Shown: in pieces, positions 1-11,380 of the stretch
Position numbering within the stretch: the first letter of the stretch is position 1
Layout: every line of letters starts with the position of its first letter
Assembly (NCBI GenBank): GCA_009760885.1
Contig: CM019714.1
Location: 5,545,312 to 5,609,311, forward strand
Direction: 5' to 3'
DNA length: 64,000 nt
DNA from: Achatina immaculata
Lineage: Eukaryota; Mollusca; Gastropoda; Stylommatophora; Achatinidae
The notes under the pieces: model-generated
Database searches by the model: none
Seen by the model: the letters and a program-made list of their open reading frames with translations, nothing else
Told to the model about the DNA's origin: nothing
Translations under genes and position numbers: made by a program

Positions 1-120
1 ACACTAAATCCAAGACACTCACCCGAGACACTCAGCCCAAGACATTCAACCCGAAGCACTCAACCCGAGACACTCAGGCCAAGACACTCAACCGGAGACA
101 CTCAAGCCGAAACACAACCC
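1..120. repeat. 14-15 bp tandem repeat
   Basis: About eight imperfect copies of a unit like acactcaacccgag run to the window edge, so the array may continue outside. It directly precedes a short open stretch that looks like the start of a retroelement ORF. Confidence 0.8.
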
Positions 121-121
121 G

Positions 122-475
122 ATGGCAGACACAACTGAAGATTTCGAGGAGGACGTGTCTCTGACCCGGCTAATGAAGCCTCCAGCATCGAGCCTGAGCG
201 GGAGCCGCTGTTCCTGAGTAGACTACATCAATCTCGGTGGACGCTATCCCACCAAAGGAGGCAGAGATGCCAGACTCCAGCAACAGACAAAAACAAGACG
301 AAGATGACGGATTTACTGAAGTCCGACAGGACAGTAAAAGAGGACTAAAGGACAAAATGCCTTTCCTAACCGAAAAATCGAAAAAAAAAGAGTGCTGGAA
401 GACAGACAGAACCAGGACAACCCGCAGATTGTGTGCCCCTCGCCATAGCCCCGTGGTATACAACGACATCAGACG
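122..475 (+). pseudogene. possible LINE ORF1 N-terminal remnant
   Basis: An ATG at 122 opens an acidic frame (MADTTEDFEEDVSL). A frame change later leads into a hydrophilic stretch with DEDDGFTEVR around 295-330. Acidic, low-complexity N-termini followed by a DGFT-V motif occur in ORF1/gag-like proteins of invertebrate LINEs, which is the only ground for this call. At least one frameshift is needed to join the parts. The segment ends where the truncated mariner begins. It could equally be meaningless open sequence. Confidence 0.25.
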
Positions 476-1454
476 AGGGGCCAAATCTGGGGAATAAGGA
501 GGATGTTCAAGAAGCTGGAACCCGCATTCATGAATGGCAGCCATTGCCACCGCCGACTTGTGAACTGGAGCATTGTCTTGATGAAAGATGACTCCTCTCG
601 TCAATTTCCCTCGACGCTTTTCCTTCAATTTGCCCCGCAGTTGCTTCATAAGATTAGCGTAATAGGCCCTGGTGACTGTTCTGCCCTTTTGAAGATAGTC
701 TACCAATAGCACACCTTCTGAATCCTAAAAGATGGAAGCCATCACTGCCTGCAGACAGAACCATCCTTGCTTTCTTTGGAGGTGGGGATCCATGATATTT
801 CCACTGCTTTGACTGTTCTCTGCTTTCTGGTTGAAAATGATGAACCCAAGTCTCATCCATAGTCACAAATTGCTGAAGAAACTTTTCAGGATCTGCAGAA
901 AAATGGCCATGATTGTCTCTTGACATGTTGAGACGTTGTCGTTTGTGATCAGCTCCAAGAAGGTTCGGGACCCATCGAGCAGAGACCTTTGTCATTTGTA
1001 AATCATTGTGAATAATGTCATGAACACGTTCCTGGGAGATGCCCAACTCAGTAGCAATGTACCGCTCAGTTAGTCGTCGATCCTCCATTATCATGTCATG
1101 GATTCTGGCGGTGGATACCGTTCTCGGTCTTCCTGGACGGGGATCATCTTCCAGACTCTCCCTTCCATGTCTGAATTGAACTACCATTTCTTCACTGTGC
1201 TGTAAGAAGGGGCACACTCCCCTAGAGTCTCTGCCATATCCTCATGGATCTCCTTCGAAGATAAGCCCTTGACGCAGAGGTAGCGAAAGACTGCTCGATG
1301 AGAAATGTTATTCATTTTCTCAATTTCTGCCACCCCTTACCACTTCAGTATCCTGTAAAAATTTTTAACTTGATGTTTAATCTTACATTAACCTGACCTA
1401 CAAATGCACCTAATATCAATTGTGTGTTTTAAGTATTTGTACCTTAGGCCGCGA
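476..1454 (-). pseudogene. mariner (DD34D-type) transposase, truncated and frameshifted
   Basis: Read on the minus strand, this is a cut-and-paste DNA transposase. The N-terminal helix-turn-helix region starts near 1340 (frame SHRAVFRYLCVKGLSS). It is followed by the RESLEDDPRPGRPRT linker, WVPNLLGADHKRQR, the first catalytic Asp in VTMDETWVHHF, and the second in FHQDNAPVHKSAVA. The copy breaks off right after YSPDLAP, just before the position of the third catalytic Asp. Two frame changes are seen, one near 1190 (STVKKW to VVQFRHGRE) and one near 700. The family signatures WVPHEL-like and YSPDLAP are present. The right terminus, near 1441-1454, matches the start of the second copy at about 29977 (cggcctaaggtacaa). 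It is non-functional: no third acidic residue, a missing 3' end and broken frames. Confidence 0.9.
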
Positions 1455-1529
1455 ACTTAACAATCAACCCTTGTACTTGTTTGATTTTTTTTTCTTTGAG
1501 GGGGGGGGGGGTTGCTGTTTTGTTCTAGA

Positions 1530-1690
1530 AATAGCTATTCCTATCAGATATTTAAGTGTTAATATTAACTGTTTAAGGAATAAATTAGACAATGTAATGC
1601 CACTCATACAGAAGTACAGGCCTGATTTCATCTTCATACAGGAAACCACACTGAAACAGATTACCAAGAGAAACAGATAGTAGCAAGACT
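1530..1690 (+). pseudogene. LINE endonuclease N-terminal fragment (L1/Tx1-like)
   Basis: The frame contains LSVNINCLRNKLDNVMPL followed by PDFIFIQETTL. This is the N-terminal strand-helix-strand of the APE-type endonuclease of non-LTR retrotransposons; the Asn and the Glu of QET are metal/DNA-binding positions in the family. A stop follows at 1678-1680. It probably belongs with the ORF2 remnant at 2505-3800 on the same strand, the rest of the endonuclease being deleted or unrecognisable. A G-run sits just upstream at 1499-1510. Confidence 0.65.
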
Positions 1691-1741
1691 AGGTTTAAAA
1701 CACGCATGCTTTAGTTTAGGAACAGTTCACACACAGGAGTC

Positions 1742-1831
1742 GCTATACTACAGATATCACACGACTGGGACATAGTACTACAGATATCACACGACTGGGA
1801 CATAGTACTACAGATATCACACGACTGGGAA
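1742..1831. repeat. 30-bp tandem repeat, three copies
   Basis: The unit is built on acagatatcacacgactggg followed by acatagtact. The three copies are nearly identical. Confidence 0.9.
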
Positions 1832-2504
1832 TTATTACACTAAGACAGTGCAGCCTAGCCGTCGTACAGATAAAACACACAAAAAACAACACACAAGAGA
1901 CACACGCTTTAGTTAATGTGCACACCCAGCGCAAATCTGCGTCCTAAAATTTGTAACCGTGCCCTACGTGTTAGTCGCATCAATTCCGTCTATCTAATTG
2001 TTATTTTTAATTAATTCCACTATCTTTTTCATGGCGCATGCTTCAGTGATTAGTCCGTTCTCTATTCTGTCGCTAACAACAAGACCCTTGGCCCTAACTA
2101 CATCCGTCAAGTGTTAATGTCTCTATTTTTCCACCTCGGCTAGGTGTTCGAGTGTCTGTGTGATGTCGCGTTGTTAGTACTGGACTAATTTAATTCCGAG
2201 TGTCCTTCCTTAATATTTCCTATCTCTCGGCGTCACTGAGTCTGTCTTTTGCCTCCTCTGTTTACTTTTGTCAGCGATTTGCATTTCCAGGTACCTACTC
2301 TTCCGAGCGTCCTGTCCTAATATTATGTCGCAGGAGTTTTACCTCTCCCACCTTTGTCAGTGTTTCCCCTTTCTAAGTATCTACTCTTCTGTTGCTATTT
2401 GATGTTACTATTTTGCCTACAATTATATTCCTAATCGTATCATTAATAATAATAATAATAATATAATCACCACTTACAAGGCTACGCTATACAATCACTG
2501 TTAC
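1832..2504. other. no assigned gene; weak minus-strand coding-like stretch
   Basis: No complete gene is seen. On the minus strand around 1970-2230 there is a hydrophilic stretch with GLITEACAMKKIVELIKNN, broken by stops. It could be part of a retroelement accessory ORF in the opposite orientation, but no family motif supports this. A short TAA run lies at 2447-2463. Confidence 0.3.
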
Positions 2505-3830
2505 GTAACCAACATAACACAACTTATAGAAGACTACGTTCAGGATGATGTCCCGGACAAAGATCTAGCGGAATACTGGATCTTACTAAAAGACACAATA
2601 AAGGAAAGAACACAAACATTAGCAACATAGAGAGAGAGAGAGAGTCAAGAGAAAAGAAGTCGTACTTGAAGAAGCTACCAAGCTAACAAAACAAATAGAT
2701 GCCAACGCCCTACAAATCTACGAGCTGGATGAACAATTAGAACAACACAGACAACAGAAGTATCAGGGCGCAATGCTCAGAACAAAACTACAATCCGTGA
2801 CACAAGAAACCCCAGGTAGACACTGTCTAGCAGCAGAACAAAACATGCAGCGCAGAAAGCAAATACACAAGATTATTGGCAGTCAGGGACAAGAACACAC
2901 AGAGAACCGTAAAATATGTGAGGCCTTCCACGAATTCTACAGCAAGCTATACACTTGTGAGATAAATTCCTACACCACACTAAATAACTGTCTGAGGACG
3001 ACAAATAAATCTAACTAAAGCACTAACAATAAAACCCTTCATGCACACTTTGATACACGAAGACCAACAATCCAGCGCTAACAACGGAAACATTAGCTTG
3101 CATACTTTCCCAGAGATTTCACTGAGTACGCGCATGACAAGAACAGTCACGCAGCAATTTTTTCTTTAGACCAAGAAAAAGCCTTTGACAGAGTGTCTCA
3201 TTCCTTCCTCCACAGAAAACCATACACATACAAAACAACAACAACAAAAATCTTGGATAGGAGTGTAGTAATCAACACCTTCCTCACAACTACACTGATC
3301 TACACAGCAAGATCTTCCCCCTGCTCGCAAAAGTACTGAAAGAAATCAACAAACTAGTCATAAACTTCATCTTTAGGAACACCATACACAGCATTCAACA
3401 AAAAAATACTCTGCAAGACAAGAGACGAGGCGGCATCGCGCTACAAAACATTACAACAAAAATACAAGCACTAAGAATCAAATACAGAGGAAGCATTATC
3501 AAAGAGCCACAAAACCACGCACTAGCGCACTATTATGTAGGAATTAGATTATCCAACCCTTGTAGAATCACCAACACACAACCTCACCATATTGGAACTC
3601 TACCCCTCTTTTACAAACAATGTATACAAAACTTAACAAAACACGAACACTTACTACACAAAACAAACTTCAGATATTTACAAGCAACTAGTCAGGAACA
3701 AGAACCATCAGTACAATTTAGAATCACACGAGGATACATCTACCTTATCGCAACCCACTCCGACACACTCCAAAACTTACACATTTTATTTGGATGCAAT
3801 ACAGTATCACAAGCACTAAAACTTCTCACA
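2505..3830 (+). pseudogene. L1/Tx1-like LINE ORF2 remnant
   Basis: This is a decayed non-LTR reverse-transcriptase ORF with large internal deletions. Blocks in order are: the endonuclease-RT linker (around 2640-2990, ending AFHEFYSKLYT, the 'EFY..LY' motif before the RT); RT motif A (around 3145-3215, FSLDQEKAFDRVSHSFL, catalytic Asp present); then, after a deletion that removes the YADD box, the C-terminal domain from about 3335 (INKLVINFIFRN, then RRGGIALQNI). The INKL-NFIF and GGI/GGL blocks are characteristic of the L1/Tx1 group. Frameshifts and stops separate the blocks. The C-terminal codons SQALKLLTSRIEKQKQN run straight into the 55-bp array that starts at 3806. Confidence 0.75.
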
Positions 3831-4908
3831 AGTAGAATAGAAAAACAGAAACAAAACAATATCACAAGCATTAAAACTTCTCACAAGTAGAATAGAAAAA
3901 CAGAAACAAAACAATATCACAAGCACTAAAACTTCTCACAAGTAGAATAGAAAAACAGAAACAAAACAGTATCACAAGCACTAAAACTTCTCACAAGTAG
4001 AATAGAAAAACAGAAACAAAACAATATCACAAGCACTAAAACTTCTCACAAGTAGAATAGAAAAACAGAAACAAAACAATATCACAAGCACTAAAACTTC
4101 TTACAAGTAGAATAGAAAAACAGAAACAAAACAATATCACAAGCACTAAAACTTCTCACAAGTAGAATAGAAAAACAGAAACAAAACAATCACAAGCACT
4201 AAAACTTCTTACAAGTAGAATAGAAAAACAGAAACAAAACAATATCACAAGCACTAAAACTTCTCACAAGTAGAATAGAAAAACAGAAACAAAACAATAT
4301 CACAAGCACTAAAACTTCTTACAAGTAGAATAGAAAAACAGAAACAAAACAATATCACAAGTACTAAAACTTCTCACAAGTAGAATAGAAACAGAAACAA
4401 AACAATATCACAAGCACTAAAACTTCTCACAAATAGAATAGAAAAACAGAAACAAAACAATATCACAAGCACTAAAACTTCTCACAAGTAGAATAGAAAA
4501 ACAGAAACAAAACAATATCACAAGCACTAAAACTTCTCACAAGTAGAATAGAAAAACAGAAACAAAACAATATCACAAGCACTAAAACTTCTTACAAGTA
4601 GAATAGAAAACAGAAACAAAACAATATCACAAGCACTAAAACTTCTCACAAATAGAATAGAAAAACAGAAACAAAACAATATCACAAGCACTAAAACTTC
4701 TCACAAGTAGAATAGAAAAACAGAAACAAAACAATATCACAAGCACTAAAACTTCTCACAAGTAGAATAGAAAAACAGAAACAAAACAATATCACAAGCA
4801 CTAAAACTTCTTACAAGTAGAATAGAAAAACAGAAACAAAACAATATCACAAGCACTAAAACTTCTTACAAGTAGAATAGAAAAACAGAAACAAAACAAT
4901 ATCACAAG
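3806..4908. repeat. 55-bp minisatellite derived from LINE ORF2 3' end
   Basis: About 20 tandem copies begin atcacaagcactaaaac and end cagaaacaaaacaat. Unit starts at 3806, 3861, 3916 and 3971 show an exact 55-bp period; some later copies are 1-2 bp shorter. The first unit is the C-terminal coding sequence of the adjoining LINE. After the array, 4909-5008 reads on with similar Lys/Gln-rich codons, so the expansion happened inside the element. Since 55 is not a multiple of 3, the frame changes at each unit. Confidence 0.95.
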
Positions 4909-5008
4909 CAAAAAACAGAAAAACAGAAAAGAAGCAGAAAACAGACATAAGAAGAGCAGACACGCTAAACATAATCCCCAAGACAATAAAAGACACACAT
5001 GAAAGCTG

Positions 5009-5296
5009 ATCATTTTTCTGTCTGATTTTAGATGCCTTGTATGGGCAAAAAATGACGCAAAAAATATTCAATGATACAATTTGTCTGTACATTTTCGAAC
5101 AAAAGTTGAAGAAATTGCACCTCAACATCCCTCTCTAGATAAATGAAAGCTCAGAAATTCATAATATTACCTCAGAACTACAACATGCCACGGGTCTTTA
5201 CCACACCACGTGTCTGTTTCAGATATAAAACTTTTGTGCCATTCTCGGGCACATCCTTTCAAATTCTTTCATCTGATGCACCCTATGGTTTTCTTT
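5009..5296. other. unassigned spacer
   Basis: No recognisable gene, RNA or transposon motif. It lies between the LINE-derived minisatellite and the next array. Confidence 0.5.
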
Positions 5297-5368
5297 ACCT
5301 GATCGTACAAGATAAAAGAACATTATCTCTCTCTCTCTCGTTACCTGACCGTACAAGATAAAAGAACA

Positions 5369-5407
<39 letters not shown>

Positions 5408-6484
5408 CCTGACCGAACAAGATAAAAGAACATTATCTCTCTCGTTACCTGACCGAACAAGATAAAAGAACATTATCTCTCTCGTTACCTCACCGTACAA
5501 GATAAAAGAACATTATCTCTCTCGTTACCTCACCATACAAGATAAAAGAACATTATCTCTCTCGTTACCTCGCCGTACAAGATAAAAGAACATTATCTCT
5601 CTCGTTACCTGACCGCACAAGATAAAAGAACATTATCTCTCTCGTTACCTGACCTACAAGATAAAAGAACATTATCTCTCTCGTTCCCTGACATACACGA
5701 TAAAAGAACATTATCTCTCTCGTTCCCTGACCTACAAGATAAAAGAACATTATCTCTCTCCTTACCTGACCGTACAAGATAAAAGAACATTATCTCTCTC
5801 GTTCCCTGACCTACAAGATAAAAGAACATTATCTCTCTCGTTCCCTGACATACAAGATAAAAGAACATTATCTCTCTCGTTACCTGACCGTACAAGATAA
5901 AAGAACATTATCTCTCTCTTTACCTGACCGAACAAAATAAAACGACATTATCTCTCTCGTTACCTGACCGTACAAGATAAAAGAACATTATCTCTCTCGT
6001 TACCTGACTGAACAAAATGAAACAACATTATCTCTCTCGTTACCTGACCGTACAAGATAAAAGAACATTATCTCTCTCGTTACCTGACTGAACAAAATGA
6101 AACAACATTATCTCTTTCGTTACCTGACCGTACAAGATAAAAGAACATTATCTCTCTCTTTACCTCACTGAACAAGATAAAAGAACATTATCTCTCTCCT
6201 TACCTGACCGAACAAGATAAAAGAACATTATCTCTCTCTTTACCTGACCGAACAAGATAAAAGAACATTATTTTTCTTGTTACCTGACCGAACAAGATAA
6301 AAGAACATTATCTCTCTCTTTACCTCACCGAACAAGATAAAAGAACATTATCTCTCTCTCGTTACCTCACTGAACAAGATAAAAGAACATTATCTCTCTC
6401 GTTACCTCACCGAACAAGATAAAAGAACATTATCTCTCTCATTACCTGACCGAACAAGATAAAAGAACATTATCTCTGTCTTAT
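5297..6484. repeat. 40-bp minisatellite
   Basis: Roughly 29 copies of a 40-bp unit containing acaagataaaagaacattat followed by CT-rich sequence and gttacctgac. Variants differ at single bases, and one CT run expands at 5371-5404. Open frames inside the array are by-products. Confidence 0.95.
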
Positions 6485-7280
6485 CCTGTCATCTCCTGCC
6501 AGACCACACCCACCTCCCAAAAATGAACAGCGACAGCCATCAGTCATGCTGACTTTCACAATAACACTTAAATCTCATCAAATATTTCTAACAATGATGT
6601 ACTAATATGTATGTGTGCGCGTTTTTTTCCACATACACTCTAATCAAAAGTGTTATCTCATTAGCATACACCTCATGCCATTACAAGATCGTATGTTTAG
6701 TTCAAATACCTTTTATCGTGTAACTATTCATGTATATATATATATGTACAAATCCATGTAAAGCCGTCCAAGTGACATGTTAAAAATTTGTTGAAAATAA
6801 CGATTTCAAACAAACAAAAAAATGCCTATAAATGTGTTCCAAATAGGACCATGTTGCCGATCGGTCCACGCTGAATTCATCATAAATTCAGAAAGGATGA
6901 AGAGAAAGTTCTAGAAAATGGAAGGACAAAGAAAGAAAGAAAGAAAGAAAGGGGTGCTGAATTACATGAAAGGCTGGTCCTATAAAAGAGACGCACCATG
7001 GCACTGTCTGAAATGACTGAAAAGAGGTAACTATTTTAAAAAGCTAGGAATCTAGAGCACACACCAGAAATAGATACTGTTTTGCTAAGAACAAACGGTT
7101 ACGTAAATAGAAGATTTCTTAAGACACAGCAAAACTAGAAAGATTTCTCGCAGCAGAAGATGCAGACTTACTGAGATATTACACGAAGAATATTTGTCTG
7201 AGAGAGGCAGGGCAAGGTGACACAAATGCCGAAGTAAGTTTGTAAATGTTACTCAACATAAAGTGCATTAAAAGAAAGAT
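6485..7280. other. unassigned unique sequence
   Basis: Nothing recognised on either strand. It contains a short TA run near 6735 and an AAAG run at about 6930-6952. Confidence 0.5.
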
Positions 7281-7282
7281 AA

Positions 7283-7725
7283 CTTCTATCTGTGCTGTGT
7301 AGTACAAGGAAGATAACTATCTGTATATGTACTCTTCTATCTGTGCTGTGTAGTACAAGGAAGATAACTCTCTGTATATGTACTCTTCTATCTGTGCTGT
7401 GTAGTACAAGGAAGATAACTCTCTGTATATGTACTCTTCTATCTGTGCTGTGTAGTACAAGGAAGATAACTCTCTGTATATGTACTATTCTATCTGTGCT
7501 GTGTAGTACAAGGAAGATAACTCTCTGTATATGTACTATTCTATCTGTGCTGTGTAGTACAAGGAAGATAACTCTCTGTATATGTACTCTTCTATCTGTG
7601 CTGTGTAGTACAAGGAAGATAACTCTCTGTATATGTACTCTTCTATCTGTGCTGTGTAGTACAAGGAAGACAACTCCCTGTACATTTACTATTCTATTGT
7701 GTTGTGCAGCACAAGGAAGATAACA
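7283..7725. repeat. 51-bp minisatellite
   Basis: About eight copies of a 51-bp unit containing tgtgtagtacaaggaagata. The length is a multiple of three and the unit lacks stops in some frames, so both strands show a 17-residue peptide repeat. There is no sign of a real protein. Confidence 0.95.
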
Positions 7726-7734
7726 CATGATCCG

Positions 7735-7945
7735 TACGAGAACAACACATCACCCACACAAGAACAGCACACCACCCACACAAGAACAGCAAACCACCCA
7801 CACAAGAACAGCACACCACCCACACAAGAACAGCACATCACCTACACAAGAACAGCACACCACCCACACAAGAAAAGCACACCACCCACACAATAACAGC
7901 ACATCACCCACACAAGAACAGCAAACCATCCACAGAACAGCACAC
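7735..7945. repeat. 22-bp minisatellite
   Basis: About nine copies of cacaagaacagcacaccacc plus ca. It abuts the preceding 51-bp array. Confidence 0.95.
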
Positions 7946-8305
7946 TGCCAACTCAGCCATATTTCACCTCCATGAAAAGATCCGCTGAAATCAATTGTGA
8001 CATCCGGTAAGGTAAGGAAATGAGGTCATCACGTGGCTAAAACTCAGCCTCCCATAAAGTACCCACTCTGAGACACAAACAAACATACAAACATCACGGT
8101 CGCCTATAAATGTCTAGTGTTACCCTGACGACAATGACAACAAATAAGCAAACAATGTCTTAACACAGAGGTATAGCTTCAATCTGCGGTTTCTGGTACA
8201 AATTCTTCAAATGAGAAACTATGAAGCTCCCGCAGGATAAAATGATTTAGCACTGTGGAGGTTTACCACGGAAAGACAGAAGACATCGAAGCACCCAAAG
8301 AAGAC
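7946..8305. other. unassigned unique sequence
   Basis: No gene or element recognised. Confidence 0.5.
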
Positions 8306-8645
8306 ATCCTTGTCTGATATCTATTGTCCGTGTCTGATATCTACTGTCCTTGTCTGATATCTATTGTCCTTGTCTGATATCTACTGCCCTTGTCTGATAT
8401 CTACTGTTCTTGTCTGATATCTACTGTCCTTGTCTGATATCTATTATCCTTGTCTGATATCTATTGTCCTTGTCTGATATCTACTGTCCTTGTCTGATAT
8501 CTACTGTTCTTGTCTGATATCTACTGCCCTTGTCTGATATCTACTGTTCTTGTCTGATATCTATTGTCCTTGTCTGATATCTACTGTCCGTGTCTGATAT
8601 CTATTGTCCTTGTCTGATATCTACTGTCCTTGTCCGATATCTATT
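8306..8645. repeat. 20-bp minisatellite
   Basis: About 17 copies of ttgtctgatatctactgtcc. On the minus strand it replaces the sequence expected next in the LINE reverse transcriptase that ends at 8646, so it marks the breakpoint of that LINE copy. Confidence 0.95.
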
Positions 8646-8892
8646 GGTGCTGAAGTGTCTAGGTCCTGTGGCAGGACATATTGTATACATCGTTACACAA
8701 ATCTGTGGTCTTCTCTATTCCAAATTCTTCTAGGGTTTCAAACATTTCTATGCTGACATTGTCCGAGCCAGCAATTTCCCATGTTTCATTGTTCTCGTGG
8801 CCTTTTCTACTTCTGATTTCTGTTTTGCTGGGCCCGTCTCACTGTCTGTCTGGGCTTTTATTTCTGTTACCTGTGTGAAGTTCGCTGATTTA

Positions 8893-10390
8893 CTGTTCAA
8901 AAAAAAAGAAAAGCAACAGATACAATGTTGCGATTTAAAATGAAGTTTGCTGATCAGACAATGGCAAATTGCCTGAAACGTTCACCTGGACATCCGCTTC
9001 ACGTGCTGACCTGAACTGTACTCAGCAGATGATTCATGAGCACAGAAAAGCGACACTAGTCAAAACAGCATTTTTTACAATAACTCACGACAATCCCGTG
9101 AAACTTACTGAACTCAATGACCATGTTATTGAATGGTTATAAAAAGATTGACGCTCCTCGAATCACTTCATTTGAAAATTCAATGCGCAAGTATGGCTCA
9201 TCTCACTACAGAACAACGACTCATCATCATTGGACGTTTACAGACTGGACAGTCACAAAGTGTAGTGACCAGACAATTTAATGCGGTTACAAACACCTTT
9301 ACTCGCCTTTGGAGACGATTTCAAGAAACTGGCTCAGTTGCAGACCGGCCGCGCAGTAGAAGACCTTTAGGGTACAACTCCTGCCGAAGACCGCTTCATA
9401 TGGCTGCGTCACTTCAGAAATCGATTAGCATCTGCTTCCTCAATAGTCCCGTCAATGACAGCAGCTCGTCGAATTTCTGATCAAACGGTCAGGAACCGGC
9501 TGCACGACGCTGGTCTTTGAGATAGAAGACCCAACAGAGGTCCTGTTCTTACGGACCGGGATCGCCAGAACCGACTGCATCGACAATGGACCGTTGCGAA
9601 TGAATGGAGAAGGGTTTGGTTTAGTGATGGATCATTCTTTCTGCTCCAGCGACACGATAGACGGAGAAGAGTTTACCGCAGAGTCCATGAGCGCTAAGAC
9701 AAGGAAGACAAAACTGCGTGGATGAGGCTCCTCCATATGGTGGTGGAGGTGTACCGGCGTGGGGGACGATCAACTTCATGGGAAGAAGTGACCTGGTGCA
9801 CATTGAAGGACGCCTCAATGCTGAATGATACGTCGCTGAAATTCTTCATCCTCACGTCCTTCCACTTCTGGCTGCACCAGGGTCGATTTTTTTCAGTAAG
9901 ATAACGATCGACCTCATGTGGCTCAACTCACCACCCAATTTCTCGCTGACAACAACGTCCAGACCATTCTGTGGCCATCCATATCATCAGACATGAACCA
10001 AATAGAACACTTAGGGATGAACTCATCAGACAAGTCTGCCAGCGAGACGTGGCGCCAACCAATCTCCGATAGTTGTCTCTTGCACTGCTGGAAGAGTGGG
10101 CAGCCATCCCACAACAACAGATCCAACGGCTAATCGGATCCATGTCAAGGAGATGTCGTTCTCTGATACAGGCCAGAGGAGGCCATACACCTTACTGAAA
10201 TGGAGGCCTCAGTCGCAAAGAATAAAAGTCCAAATTAAATTTAATGAACATCATTTCATTGTTAAGGTCTTAAAGTTTCTTCATGCCAAGACTGAAACAT
10301 TAATTCCGTAAAATAAAGTTTTGATACAAGTTTGAAATTTGGTGCCCATTACGACTACAGCAGTGTTGCGTTTCTTTTTTTTTTAAACAG
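8893..10390 (+). mobile_element. Tc1-type DNA transposon, near full length
   Basis: A 1498-bp element flanked on both sides by TA (8891-8892 and 10391-10392), the Tc1/mariner target-site duplication. The ends are imperfect inverted repeats: ctgttcaaaaaaaaagaaaa at the left, and the right end reads rttgcgtttct then a T-run and aaacag. One degenerate transposase gene lies inside. The insertion is in the reverse-transcriptase region of a LINE: on the minus strand, codons for SWKEYI stop at the right TA and LINE codons resume beyond the left one. Confidence 0.9.
9194..10190 (+). pseudogene. Tc1 transposase (DD34E), degenerate
   Basis: The frame starts MAHLTTEQRLIIIGRLQTGQ, a paired-like helix-turn-helix DNA-binding domain, with a second HTH around FTRLWRRFQETGSVADRPRS. 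A frameshift follows near 9370. In the DDE domain the first Asp is visible in VWFSDGSFF (near 9625), though the usual following Glu is Gly. The second Asp lies in DNDRPHV (near 9903), preceded by a stop codon in place of Gln. The Glu lies in DMNQIEHL (near 10000). Counting residues between the second Asp and the Glu gives 34, hence DD34E. The C-terminus reads RCRSLIQARGGH. Stops and frameshifts make it inactive. Confidence 0.9.
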
Positions 10391-10504
10391 TATATATTCC
10401 TTCCAGCTTTTATTTATGTCTGAGACTTCCATCAAGAGCTGTCCCTGCTTGCTTTTACTGCAGCCGCCTTGATTCACTTTATGATTTGTGCCTGTGAGTT
10501 TCTT

Positions 10505-11380
10505 TATCTCTTCATACATCTCTCTTGTCTTCTGTTGTTTCTTCATCTCTTCATACATCTCTCTTGTCTTCTCTTGTTTCTCTTCATACATCTCTCTTGT
10601 CTTCTGTTGTTTCTCCATCTCTTCAAACATCTCTCTTGTCTTCTGTTGTTTCTCCATCTCTTCATACATCTCTCTTGTTTTCTCTTGTTTCTCCATCTCT
10701 TCATACATCTCTCTTGTTTTCTCTTGTTTCTCCATCTCTTCATACATCTCTCTTATCTTCTGTTGTTTCTCTTCATACATCTCTCTTTTCTTTTGTTGTT
10801 TCTCCATCTCTTCATACATCTCTCTTGTCTTCTCTTGTTTCTCCATCTCTTCGTACATCTCTCTTTTCTTCTGCTGTTTCTCCATCTCTTCATACATCTC
10901 TCTTTTCTTCTGTTGTTTCTCCATCTCTTCTTACATCTCTCTTGTCTTCTCTTGTTTCTCTTCATACATCTCTCTTGTCTTCTCTTGTTTCTCTTCATAC
11001 ATCTCTCTTGTCTTCTGTTGTTTCTCCATCTCTTCATACATCTCTCTTGTCTTCTCTTGTTTCTCCATCTCTTCATACATCTCTCTTGTCTTCTGTTGTT
11101 TCTCCATCTCTTCATACATCTCTCTTGTCTTCTCTTGTTTCTTCATCTCTTCATACATCTCTCTTGTCTTCTGTTGTTTCTCTTCATACATCTCTCTTTT
11201 CTTCTGTTGTTTCTCCATCTCTTCATACATCTCTCTTGTATTCTCTTATTTCTCCATCTCTTCATACATCTCTCTTTTCTTCGGCTGTTTCTCCATCTCT
11301 TCATACATCTCTCTTTTCTTCTGTTATTTCTCCATCTCTTCATACATCTCTCTTTTCTTCTGTTATTTCTCCATCTTTTC
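10505..11380. repeat. 39/30-bp array inside LINE linker, copy 1
   Basis: About 24 units. On the minus strand each encodes TREMYEEMEKQQK (39 bp) or a short form lacking three residues (30 bp). All length changes are multiples of three, so the minus-strand frame persists through most of the array; a stop arises near 10931 by one base change. The array runs into EEIKKLTG of the LINE, so it is an amplified piece of the LINE linker. Confidence 0.95.
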
